From: Lachnospiraceae bacterium
GTDB lineage: Bacteria > Bacillota > Clostridia > Lachnospirales > Lachnospiraceae
Assembly: GCA_021205755.1 (NCBI GenBank)
Contig: JAJPWX010000094.1
Coordinates: forward strand, 1-49,144
DNA: 49,144 nucleotides
Direction: 5' to 3'
How positions within the stretch are numbered: position 1 is the first letter of the stretch; each line of letters opens with the position of its first letter. The notes beneath the pieces are model-generated. The model saw nothing but the letters and a program-made list of their open reading frames with translations, did no database searches and was not told where the DNA came from. Below, piece by piece: positions 17,427-25,155 of the stretch. The translations under genes and the position numbers were made by a program.

Positions 17427-18146
17427 ATGAAGGTTTACAGCGTCACAGACATTGGCAGGAGGCGAGCTTCCAATCAGGACTTTATCTATGCCTCAGACCA
17501 GCCGGTCGGCAATCTTCCCAACCTGATGATTGTCGCGGATGGGATGGGAGGACATAATGCGGGTGATCTGGCTTCCCGCTACACGGTAGAGTCTATGATT
17601 GAGTATCTGGGGCAGGCGCAGGAAAAACGGCCGATCCCACTGCTTTCGGAGGCGATCCATTTTGCAAACGACCGGGTCATTGAGAAAGCGTCGACAGATA
17701 AGGCATTGGAAGGAATGGGGACGACTGTGGTGGCCGCAGTGGTCAAGGATGGCTATCTATATGTGGCCAATGTCGGTGACAGCAGGCTGTATTTGATGGA
17801 TCAGGAGATTTCGCAGATTACCAGAGACCATTCGCTGGTGGAAGAGATGGTGCGGATGGGAGAACTGCAGCGCAAGGACGCGCGGTCTCATCCGGATAAA
17901 AATGTCATTACCCGGGCGATTGGGGTGAAATCGCCTGTGCGGGTTGATTTTTTTGATGTAAAGCTGGAACCGGGCGATCATATTCTGCTCTGCTCAGATG
18001 GCCTTACCAATATGGTAGAGGACGGGGAGATTCTGCAGATTGTTAAAAAATACCATTCACCAAAGGAGGCGGCGCAGCATCTGGTGAATGAAGCGAACAA
18101 AAACGGGGGAAAAGATAATATCTCTGTGGTTCTCGCTGAGGTTTAA
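17427..18146 (+). CDS. PP2C-type Ser/Thr protein phosphatase (Stp/PrpC)
   Basis: A protein of 239 residues. The metal-binding motifs are ADGMGGHNAGD (near 37), VGDSRLYL (near 116) and CSDGLTNMV (near 192), the usual PP2C set. It reverses phosphorylation by the kinase encoded 11 bases downstream. Such phosphatase/kinase pairs control cell-wall synthesis and translation in Firmicutes. The ribosome binding site AAAGGAC is upstream of ATG 17427. Confidence 0.94.
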   Translation: MKVYSVTDIGRRRASNQDFIYASDQPVGNLPNLMIVADGMGGHNAGDLASRYTVESMIEYLGQAQEKRPIPLLSEAIHFANDRVIEKASTDKALEGMGTTVVAAVVKDGYLYVANVGDSRLYLMDQEISQITRDHSLVEEMVRMGELQRKDARSHPDKNVITRAIGVKSPVRVDFFDVKLEPGDHILLCSDGLTNMVEDGEILQIVKKYHSPKEAAQHLVNEANKNGGKDNISVVLAEV

Positions 18147-18157
18147 GGGGAGAAGAT

Positions 18158-20437
18158 ATGTTAAGTGCAGGAGTGTTTATTCAGAACAGGTATGAGATCA
18201 TGTCCCGGATTGGTTCCGGCGGTATGGCCGATGTTTATAAGGCAAAGGATCATAAGCTGAACCGTTTTGTGGCTGTTAAGGTGCTGAAAAATGAGTTTCG
18301 GGACGACAAGATTCTTGTCTCTAAATTTCGGGCAGAAGCGCAGGCGGCTGCGGGTCTGGCGCATGGCAATATTGTCAATATTTATGATGTCGGGGAAGAG
18401 GCCGGGATCAACTATATTGTGATGGAGCTGGTGGAAGGCATTACTCTGAAAGAGTATATTGCAAGTAAGGGTCATCTGTCTGCAAGAGAGATGACCAGTA
18501 TTGCACTGCAGATTTCAGCCGGACTGGAAGCCGCGCACAACAATGGAATCATCCACCGGGACGTAAAACCGCAGAATATCATTATCTCTACAGACGGAAA
18601 AGTAAAGGTGGCGGATTTTGGAATTGCACGTGCGGCGAGCTCGAATACGATTACATCTACTATGATGGGCTCTGTGCATTATACATCGCCAGAGCAGGCG
18701 AGAGGCGGCTACAGTGATGAGAAGAGCGATATTTATTCGCTAGGCATTACGATGTACGAGATGCTGACCGGGCATGTCCCATTTGACGGAGATTCAGCGG
18801 TGGCCATTGCGCTGCACCATTTGCAGGATGAATTGCATGGCCCGAAGGAAGAGTTCCCGGAAATTCCGTACAGTACCAATCAGATTATATTGAAGTGTAC
18901 ACAGAAAAGCGCGGATCGCCGTTACCCGAATATGGCGGAGCTGATTCGCGATCTGCGGGAATCTCTGGTGAACCCGGAAGGCGATTTTGTGACCTGGGTG
19001 GTGCCGGATCGAACCTCACAGACGATTGTGATGTCGAAAGAGGAGATGGCGCAGATTAAGGCGGAGCAGCGCATGCCGTCCTATGATGAGACCCTGAATG
19101 TGGGCGCGGCGGCAAACATGCACGCGCCGGAGACCGGGTCGATACAGAACCGGGCCTATCAGCCTGGCAGTTATTATCAGAAAAGCCAGTATCAGGATGT
19201 CTCGCCAATGGATGGCGCTTATGATGGCACGCGCTGGAATGCGGGGTACCGGACGGACGCAGGGGATGAAGCCGGTTATTATGGTTCTTTCGACGGTGTC
19301 TACAGCGGAACGGGCGATTATGATTTAGAGGACAATGATCAGGAAGCCGGCTATGAGCTTGATGAGACATTTGAACCCTCCCGGACGCGCAGGAAAAATG
19401 AGGAGGATACAGACAGTGATCTGAATCCGAAGCTGGAGAAAGCGGTGACACTGGGCGGCATTATCATTGCAGTGATTGTCGGAATTGTATTCTTGGTTTT
19501 GCTTGCAAAAGCGTTTGGACTGATGAATTTTTCCGGCAGCAAAAAAACGGATTCGGATGGAAACGACATTGTGATAGAGACTTCTTCGGAATCGGAGACG
19601 GAGGAGCAGACAGAATCGGAGACGGAGTCTGAGACAGAATCGGAGACTTCGGCAGAATTTGTCCTGGATAACCTCAGCAATATGGAGCTCACACAGGCGC
19701 AGGCGCTTCTGATCACAAAAGGCCTGAAATACACGGTGGATCAGACGCAGTATAGTGACACTGTAGCAAGTGGTTATATTATATCGACAGATCCTGAATA
19801 CGGGGATTTGGTAAGCACAGGGGACACGATTACACTTTATGTCAGCCAGGGGCCGGAAGAGACAGAAGAGTCAGAGGAGACGGTCACAGAATATAAGACT
19901 TTGTGGAATCTGACCGGTTATACGGTAGAGCGGGCAGAGGAAGCACTGGAGATGCTGGGACTGACGGCCGCTTACGCTTACGAGGCCAGCGATACCATTA
20001 GTGCGGGCATGGTGACGCGCACGAGCGCGGAGGATACGGATAATCAGGTACCGAAGGGGAGTACGGTGACCCTTTATATCAGTACCGGTCCAGACACATC
20101 ATCCGACTCGTCGGATGATGATAATATTACGATCGAGGACAGCAGCAGCACGACCTCTTCTTCGGATTCGACAGCCAGCGGTACCTGGATGTGCAATGCA
20201 TCTTTGACTGCTCCATCCGGATACACCGGGCAGCCAGTGCGGATTACGCTTTATCAGAACGGAACAGAGACGACTGTTTTTGAGGGAACGACGACGTTTC
20301 CCTATACGCTCCAGGTAGAAGGCGCGAGCGGTGTATCTACGGGCATTGCGTATGTCTACCTGCTTGATGAGGATACTGGAGAGGTTATCAGCAAGATTGA
20401 GTATTCCGGGATTACTTTCTCGGAGGTTAGCTCGTAA
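18158..20437 (+). CDS. prkC: PASTA-domain Ser/Thr kinase PrkC (Stk)
   Basis: A protein of 759 residues. The cytoplasmic kinase domain has the Gly loop IGSGGMADVY, Lys41, HRD 133-135 and DFGIA. It is followed by a juxtamembrane stretch rich in Y/G/D, one transmembrane helix (about 430-455) and an acidic SESETE-type linker. Two extracellular PASTA repeats (about 500-568 and 578-645) follow. A serine-rich spacer leads to a last domain of about 90 residues with beta-sheet-like sequence, not a standard third PASTA. It senses muropeptides or lipid II and phosphorylates wall and translation factors. It pairs with the upstream phosphatase, and the next gene, rsgA, is a known substrate in relatives. 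Confidence 0.95.
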   Translation: MLSAGVFIQNRYEIMSRIGSGGMADVYKAKDHKLNRFVAVKVLKNEFRDDKILVSKFRAEAQAAAGLAHGNIVNIYDVGEEAGINYIVMELVEGITLKEYIASKGHLSAREMTSIALQISAGLEAAHNNGIIHRDVKPQNIIISTDGKVKVADFGIARAASSNTITSTMMGSVHYTSPEQARGGYSDEKSDIYSLGITMYEMLTGHVPFDGDSAVAIALHHLQDELHGPKEEFPEIPYSTNQIILKCTQKSADRRYPNMAELIRDLRESLVNPEGDFVTWVVPDRTSQTIVMSKEEMAQIKAEQRMPSYDETLNVGAAANMHAPETGSIQNRAYQPGSYYQKSQYQDVSPMDGAYDGTRWNAGYRTDAGDEAGYYGSFDGVYSGTGDYDLEDNDQEAGYELDETFEPSRTRRKNEEDTDSDLNPKLEKAVTLGGIIIAVIVGIVFLVLLAKAFGLMNFSGSKKTDSDGNDIVIETSSESETEEQTESETESETESETSAEFVLDNLSNMELTQAQALLITKGLKYTVDQTQYSDTVASGYIISTDPEYGDLVSTGDTITLYVSQGPEETEESEETVTEYKTLWNLTGYTVERAEEALEMLGLTAAYAYEASDTISAGMVTRTSAEDTDNQVPKGSTVTLYISTGPDTSSDSSDDDNITIEDSSSTTSSSDSTASGTWMCNASLTAPSGYTGQPVRITLYQNGTETTVFEGTTTFPYTLQVEGASGVSTGIAYVYLLDEDTGEVISKIEYSGITFSEVSS

Positions 20438-20471
20438 GGGCAGGGCAAATATGATGGCGGAAGATGACTTG

Positions 20472-20492
20472 CAGGGGTGAGAAGTACCCCTG
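20472..20492 (+). other. hairpin between prkC and rsgA
   Basis: CAGGGGT and ACCCCTG pair around a 7-base loop in the 80-base gap. No T-run follows, so it is not a standard terminator. It may be an mRNA processing or stability element affecting rsgA. A nine-codon frame (MMAEDDLQG) ends inside the stem. Confidence 0.4.
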
Positions 20493-20517
20493 GGATTGAA
20501 AATCCGGCGGAGGATGA

Positions 20518-21462
20518 ATGCGTGGAAAGATAATCAGAGGAGTCGGCGGTTTTTATTACGTACACGCCGAGGACGGAGGCGTTTATGAGTGCAGGGCGAA
20601 AGGGATTTTCCGGAAAGAAAAGGTGAAGCCTCTCGTCGGCGACGACGTCGAGATATCCATATTGGATGAAAAGGAACGGACAGGAAATGTGGACAGCCTG
20701 CTGCCGCGAAAAAATATGCTGATCCGCCCGGCCGCTGCGAACGTTGACCAGGCGATGGTGGTATTTGCACTGACTCATCCCAAGCCCAACCTGAATCTGC
20801 TGGATCGTTTTCTGATTCTCATGAACCGTCAGGAGATCCCGGTTATTATCTGTTTCAATAAGACGGATCTGGCTGACGAGGGGCAGGCGCGGGAGCTGGG
20901 ACAGATTTACCGCGGATGCGGCTGTGAGGTACGTTTTGTGAGCGCTGCGCAGAAGGAAGGCCTGGATGAAATCCGCGCCCTTCTGGAGGCGAAGACGACC
21001 GTGCTGGCAGGGCCTTCCGGAGTCGGTAAATCCTCTCTGACGAATTGCTTTTTGCCGGAAGAGCGTATGGAAGTCGGAGAGATCAGCCGGAAAATTGACC
21101 GTGGAAAACACACGACCCGCCATACGGAGCTTCTGGTATTGAAACCATACGGGAGGATAGAAGCGCAGGGGGATACGGATATATGCCAGCAGGAGGGAGG
21201 TCTTCCAGCCAACAGCAGTTATATCCTGGATACTCCCGGCTTTAGTTCCTTATATTTACAGGATATTGAATACGAAGAATTGAAGGAGTATTTTCACGAA
21301 TTTACACCTTATGAGCCATACTGCCGGTTTCAGGGCTGTATGCACCTGAAGGAGCCGGACTGTGCTGTGAAGGAAGCCGTAGAAAGAGGAGAAATCCACC
21401 GTGCAAGATATGAGAGCTATGAACTGCTGGCGGAGGAGTTGAGAAACAGGCGGAAGTATTAG
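20518..21462 (+). CDS. rsgA: ribosome small-subunit GTPase RsgA (YloQ)
   Basis: A protein of 314 residues, a circularly permuted GTPase that assists 30S maturation. The OB-fold N-terminus comes first, then G4 FNKTDL, G1 GPSGVGKSS (165-173) and G3 DTPGFSS. The C-terminal zinc knuckle is C-x4-C-x-H-x5-C (CRFQGCMHLKEPDC). The motif order confirms permutation. ATG 20518 follows GGCGGAGG. An ATG four bases earlier is out of frame. Confidence 0.95.
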   Translation: MRGKIIRGVGGFYYVHAEDGGVYECRAKGIFRKEKVKPLVGDDVEISILDEKERTGNVDSLLPRKNMLIRPAAANVDQAMVVFALTHPKPNLNLLDRFLILMNRQEIPVIICFNKTDLADEGQARELGQIYRGCGCEVRFVSAAQKEGLDEIRALLEAKTTVLAGPSGVGKSSLTNCFLPEERMEVGEISRKIDRGKHTTRHTELLVLKPYGRIEAQGDTDICQQEGGLPANSSYILDTPGFSSLYLQDIEYEELKEYFHEFTPYEPYCRFQGCMHLKEPDCAVKEAVERGEIHRARYESYELLAEELRNRRKY

Positions 21463-21549
21463 AGCGCAGGGTACAAAAATTGCTATAGATAATTGTTATT
21501 GGTGAACAGCGATGGGGAACGACCAAGATAAGATACAGGGAGAACAAAC

Positions 21550-22230
21550 ATGGAGCGGAAAAATATACTGGCGCCGTCTATTCTGGCGGCTGATTTTAAG
21601 CATCTGGGCAATGAAGTAGAGACCGTGGCAAAGGCTGGCGCCAGCTATCTGCATATCGATGTGATGGATGGGGTCTTTGTGCCGAGCATTTCTTTTGGTA
21701 TGCCTGTGATCTCTTCGATCCGAAGCGTGACTGACAGTGTTTTTGATGTCCATCTGATGATTACTGAGCCGGAGAAATACATAGCGGATTTCGCCACCTG
21801 CGGCGCAGACAGCATTACTGTACACGCAGAGACTGCGAGGCATCTGCAGCGGGTTCTTCATGATATCAAAAGTCTTGGCCTGCGCGCGGGGGTGGCGCTG
21901 AATCCGGCTACCCCGCTGAATGTTCTTGACTATGTGCTCCCGTACACCGATATGGTGCTGATTATGACAGTAAATCCAGGCTATGGCGGGCAGGCCTACA
22001 TCCCGGAGATGACTGGGAAAATCCGCGCCCTTCGCCGCAAAGCCCTTGAACTGGGGCTTCCGCTTGATATTGAGGTGGACGGGGGCATCAATGACAAGAC
22101 CCTGCGGACGGTTCTCGAAGCCGGGGCGAATGTCTGCGTGGCCGGCTCCGCGGTGTTTGGCGGCGACCGCGCCGCGAATGTGGAGAAGATGCTGGGTGTG
22201 ATGTCAGAATATAAGAAATACGAAGAATGA
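21550..22230 (+). CDS. rpe: ribulose-phosphate 3-epimerase
   Basis: A protein of 226 residues, a TIM barrel interconverting ribulose-5-P and xylulose-5-P in the pentose phosphate pathway. The motifs are LAADF, HIDVMDGVFVP (metal ligands), HLMI, VNPGYGGQ and EVDGGI. It follows rsgA, as in many Firmicutes, although the thiamine pyrophosphokinase gene often found next is absent. ATG 21550 follows AGGGAG. A terminator closes the block at 22309. Confidence 0.95.
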   Translation: MERKNILAPSILAADFKHLGNEVETVAKAGASYLHIDVMDGVFVPSISFGMPVISSIRSVTDSVFDVHLMITEPEKYIADFATCGADSITVHAETARHLQRVLHDIKSLGLRAGVALNPATPLNVLDYVLPYTDMVLIMTVNPGYGGQAYIPEMTGKIRALRRKALELGLPLDIEVDGGINDKTLRTVLEAGANVCVAGSAVFGGDRAANVEKMLGVMSEYKKYEE

Positions 22231-22308
22231 TTGTAATGATTCCGGACGGTATTTCGCACTTGTTGCGAAGTACGTATGAAAACATACGAATGATTTATGG
22301 AACAGAAA

Positions 22309-22336
22309 AGCAGCCGTTTCCGGCTGCTTTTTGGCG
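22309..22336 (+). terminator. intrinsic terminator after rpe
   Basis: GCAGCCG and CGGCTGC form a stem around TTTC and are followed by TTTTT. It ends the murE-to-rpe block and lies just before the end of the convergent fprA gene. A second, smaller hairpin (TTCGC...GCGAA) precedes it near 22251. Confidence 0.8.
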
Positions 22337-22356
22337 CACATGGGCGATAATGTGTT

Positions 22357-23586
22357 TTACAGCAGTGCGTCTGCCAGTGCTTCCAGCTGTGAGAGACTTT
22401 CCGCGCTGAGTGCAGAGCGGATGGTTACGACGGGTTCGACCTCGGTCATATTTTTCATTCCGGCGATATGAGCCTTCATAAGCTTTGCGGAAGCCGGAAC
22501 CCAGGAACCGTTCTGGATGTAGCCGACCTTGCGGTTCTGGAAGTTCTTGATCTTGAGGTGATACAAGAAATCCTCCATAGCCGGGAAAAGCGACGCGTCG
22601 TAGGTGACAGAAGCAAGTACAAGGCGGTCATAGCGGTATGCGTACTCAATGGCTACAGACATATCGTCGCGGTTTAAGTCAAATACAGCGATGTTTTCTA
22701 CGCCCTTCTGCCGGAGTATTTCTTCAAAGCGGCGCACCGCTTTTGCCGTGTTGCCGTGCAGGGAGGCGTAGGCGATTACGATGCCTTCCTCCTCTGGCGT
22801 ATAACTGCTCCAGGTGAGGTATTTATCAATGTAATAACCAAGGTTTTCCTTCAGAACAGGGCCATGCAGCGGGAGAATCGCGGCGATGGAAAGCCCGGAA
22901 GCTTTTTTTAAGAGGGTCTGGACCTGCGGGCCGTATTTTCCGACGATGTTGATATAATAGCGTCTGGCCTCTGTGATCCAGTCAACGTCGGAGCTTAACG
23001 CGCCGAATGTGCCGAATCCATCTGCGGAGAACAGCAGCTTTTCCGTCTGTTCATATGTAACCATAACTTCCGGCCAGTGCACGAATGGCGCCATGAAAAA
23101 CTGGAGTGTATGGCTGCCAAGCGAGAGCGTACTGCCCTCAGCGACGGTAAGTGTCTTTACAGACTGGATGGCTGCTTCAGGTGTGCCTGAAGCGTCGGCG
23201 GACGAATCGGAAGCGTCGGCGGACACAACTGCAAGCTTTATTTCGAAAAACTGCTCAATCATAGGAAAGGTCTTCTGGTTCCCTACCAGGGTAACTTCCG
23301 GATATTCTTCTATAAAGCGGCGGATACTGCCGGCATGATCTGGTTCCAGATGCTGTACAACAAGGTAATCCGGCCTGCGCCCGTTAAGAGCCGCGCGCAC
23401 GTTGGCCAGCCATTCGTCTGTGCCGCGCGGGTCTACCGTGTCCATGACAGCAATTTTTTCATCAAAAATGATATACGAATTGTAAGAAACACCATAGGGT
23501 ATTTTGTACTGACTCTCGAACAGGTCGAGTGTGGTGTCATCCACACCGACATAAGCGACAGAGTCGGAAACGTGCATGTCTTTCAT
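22357..23586 (-). CDS. fprA: flavodiiron protein (FprA-type A flavoprotein)
   Basis: A protein of 409 residues. The N-terminal metallo-beta-lactamase-like domain has diiron ligands in HLEPDHAG (H79, E81, D83, H84). The C-terminal flavodoxin domain from about 260 starts IVIAYASLHGNTAKAV. The family reduces oxygen or NO using electrons from rubredoxin, protecting anaerobes. The start (23584-23586, minus) has GGAGGAG upstream. The frame extends 46 codons further but overlaps the DUF4364 gene and lacks a site. A 20-residue Ser/Ala/Asp insertion (SADASDSSADASG) lies near 140. It is co-transcribed with the DUF4364 gene through a four-base overlap. Confidence 0.93.
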   Translation of the reverse strand: MKDMHVSDSVAYVGVDDTTLDLFESQYKIPYGVSYNSYIIFDEKIAVMDTVDPRGTDEWLANVRAALNGRRPDYLVVQHLEPDHAGSIRRFIEEYPEVTLVGNQKTFPMIEQFFEIKLAVVSADASDSSADASGTPEAAIQSVKTLTVAEGSTLSLGSHTLQFFMAPFVHWPEVMVTYEQTEKLLFSADGFGTFGALSSDVDWITEARRYYINIVGKYGPQVQTLLKKASGLSIAAILPLHGPVLKENLGYYIDKYLTWSSYTPEEEGIVIAYASLHGNTAKAVRRFEEILRQKGVENIAVFDLNRDDMSVAIEYAYRYDRLVLASVTYDASLFPAMEDFLYHLKIKNFQNRKVGYIQNGSWVPASAKLMKAHIAGMKNMTEVEPVVTIRSALSAESLSQLEALADALL

Positions 23587-24095
23587 AATAACTCCTCCAT
23601 AATAAATTGATAAATGCGCTGACTGTGTTCGCGCCAGCTGCGGCAGGCGGTTTTTGCCTGACTCTCCGTCGCGACCGTGATGGTCAGGTCGATTGGATTG
23701 GAGAATTTTTCTTTTACCAGACAACGAACAGAATAGTCCCCGCTTGTCGTTTTATAATAATCTGCGAGTACAGAGACTTCATCGCGCATCCGCACTTTGT
23801 TTTCTGACATGTACCGGTCTATTTCCTGACAGATGGAAGGCGAGATGCGGTGACGGAAAAACTTCAGCGCTTCTGTGCCAGGGTCTTTGATGGAATAGTA
23901 TACGCAGTCCTGGATGGTATCGCTATGGATCATCTGAGTGTCCTCCAGGTCACCGAGCACCGAATGAAGTGTAAAATAATCGGTATAGCCCTGAGTCAGG
24001 ATAAAATCAGAGATCTGCGTGTCCGTCAGCGGAAAATCCGCTTTATCCAGCATATACAAAATGATCAGTTTGTAGAGTGTAACGGGTTCAGACAT
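23583..24095 (-). CDS. DUF4364 family protein
   Basis: A protein of 170 residues. The N-terminal winged-helix-like segment begins PVTLYKLIILYMLDKADFPLTDTQISDFIL. The rest is mixed alpha/beta. The family is common in Clostridia and is thought to be regulatory because of the N-terminal fold. No target is known. It is the first gene of a two-gene minus operon with fprA. The promoter is at 24140-24168 and the binding site AGAGGTGA lies before the start. Confidence 0.85.
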   Translation of the reverse strand: MSEPVTLYKLIILYMLDKADFPLTDTQISDFILTQGYTDYFTLHSVLGDLEDTQMIHSDTIQDCVYYSIKDPGTEALKFFRHRISPSICQEIDRYMSENKVRMRDEVSVLADYYKTTSGDYSVRCLVKEKFSNPIDLTITVATESQAKTACRSWREHSQRIYQFIMEELL

Positions 24096-24139
24096 CAGGA
24101 ATCACCTCTCTATATGTGTTGCCATGCCGCGTAAAAATA

Positions 24140-24168
24140 AGTATACCATTGGAAATGATTTTCGTAAA
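24140..24168 (-). promoter_or_regulatory. promoter of the DUF4364-fprA operon
   Basis: On the minus strand TTTACG (24163-24168) and TATACT (24140-24145) are separated by 17 bases. It lies between the tandem terminators and the gene start, so transcription of this operon begins after those hairpins. Confidence 0.65.
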
Positions 24169-24174
24169 GAAAAA

Positions 24175-24308
24175 ACTCAGCCTTTCGCAGGTGAACCTGC
24201 CAGGCTGGTTTTTCTGTTGAATGCTGTGAGAAAGTTCCGAACAGCAGACTCAGCCTTTTGCAGGTAAACCTGCACAGGCTGGTTTTTCTGTTCGATGCTG
24301 TTCGGAAT
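24175..24308. repeat. tandem duplicated bidirectional terminator hairpins inside a larger inverted repeat
   Basis: Two direct copies of about 53 bases (24175-24227 and 24248-24302) each contain CAGCCTTT, GCAGGT, ACCTGC, AGGCTG and then GTTTTTCTGTT. Each copy can form a nested hairpin with a T-run on + and, for the first copy, a T-run on - (TTTTTT at 24169-24176). The second copy is enclosed by GTTCCGAACAGCA-like arms (24235-24246 and 24296-24307), which resemble the dispersed repeat core. The gap 24096-24502 holds this element plus the two promoters. Confidence 0.8.
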
Positions 24309-24344
24309 TTGTGTAAAAAATAAGAGAAAAATAAGATTGGCTCG

Positions 24345-24373
24345 TTGAAACGAAGCCGATGTCATGGTATACT
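24345..24373 (+). promoter_or_regulatory. promoter for the acidic membrane-protein genes
   Basis: TTGAAA (24345-24350) and TATACT (24368-24373) are spaced 17 bases apart. Transcription should start near 24380 and give a 120-base leader before the gene at 24503. Confidence 0.7.
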
Positions 24374-24502
24374 AACTAATTGAACTGGATTGTTGCGGAG
24401 CCTGCCAGAGAAATGTAAATGGCGGAAGGCTCATACTCATAAGAGAAAAGAATTCAGGCTGTGGAGAGATGGTCTGCAGATTTATTGGAATGGAGAAAAG
24501 AC

Positions 24503-25063
24503 ATGGATGAACAAAAGAAGACGCTTGGGCGTTCCCGTGTCTATACGGGGAGCTCGAACGGCAATGAGCCTGGAGAGATACCGGAATCAGGCAGACGCGA
24601 CAGACGCGCGCAGCCGATCGGAACGGCGCCGAAGGAGCATCTCTCTGAATCATCCGGACGCAGACGCAGGGATGAAGAGACGGATGCAAAGATGCGTCTG
24701 CTCTGGGGAATTTTGCTTGCACTGATTGTGGTACTGGTTGTCGCGATTTTTTATGAAATCGTGCTGGGGTATGGCAGTCTGGAGACCGGGTCAGAGCGTA
24801 TGGGGACGAATGTGCAGGAGACGGAGCTTTCCTCTCTTACGGAGGCGGATGACACGGAGCAGGAGAGCCAGGCGGAATCGGATTCGGAAGAGGAGACTTC
24901 TGCGCTGACGGTAAAGGAAGCTCTGGATAGCCAGAATTCCAATGCAGATCAGGAATCGGATGAGGAACTGGAGACAGTTTCCAGTCAGGATGATCAGACA
25001 GCGGACGCAGCAGAGGGAATTGTGTTATCTTCAGATTCTACACTGGCAGGAGTGGCTGAGTAA
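24503..25063 (+). CDS. single-pass membrane protein with acidic extracellular tail, unknown function
   Basis: A protein of 186 residues that I do not recognise. The N-terminal 65 residues are basic and polar (RRDRRAQP, GRRRRDEETDAK). They are followed by one strong transmembrane helix (LLWGILLALIVVLVVAIFYEIVL, about 66-88, shown in full only as a hydrophobic run) and a tail rich in E, S, D and T with no fold. The positive-inside rule puts the tail outside. ATG 24503 follows GGAG, and a longer frame to 24461 lacks support. It precedes the deacetylase-like gene, which has the same acidic style, so the two may work together at the surface. Confidence 0.7.
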   Translation: MDEQKKTLGRSRVYTGSSNGNEPGEIPESGRRDRRAQPIGTAPKEHLSESSGRRRRDEETDAKMRLLWGILLALIVVLVVAIFYEIVLGYGSLETGSERMGTNVQETELSSLTEADDTEQESQAESDSEEETSALTVKEALDSQNSNADQESDEELETVSSQDDQTADAAEGIVLSSDSTLAGVAE

Positions 25064-25155
25064 ACACAGAATAGCGGGGAGGGCTGGTTTGCTTTTCACT
25101 TCGTGACAGGCTCTTAGATGGAATAGAGGGAACTTACTTAATTAAGGAGGGGAAA

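Noticed and set aside
24175-24308. Terminator hairpins as an attenuator of the DUF4364-fprA operon
   Set aside because: A good minus-strand promoter (24163-24168 and 24140-24145) lies after the hairpins, so the operon's transcript would not pass through them.
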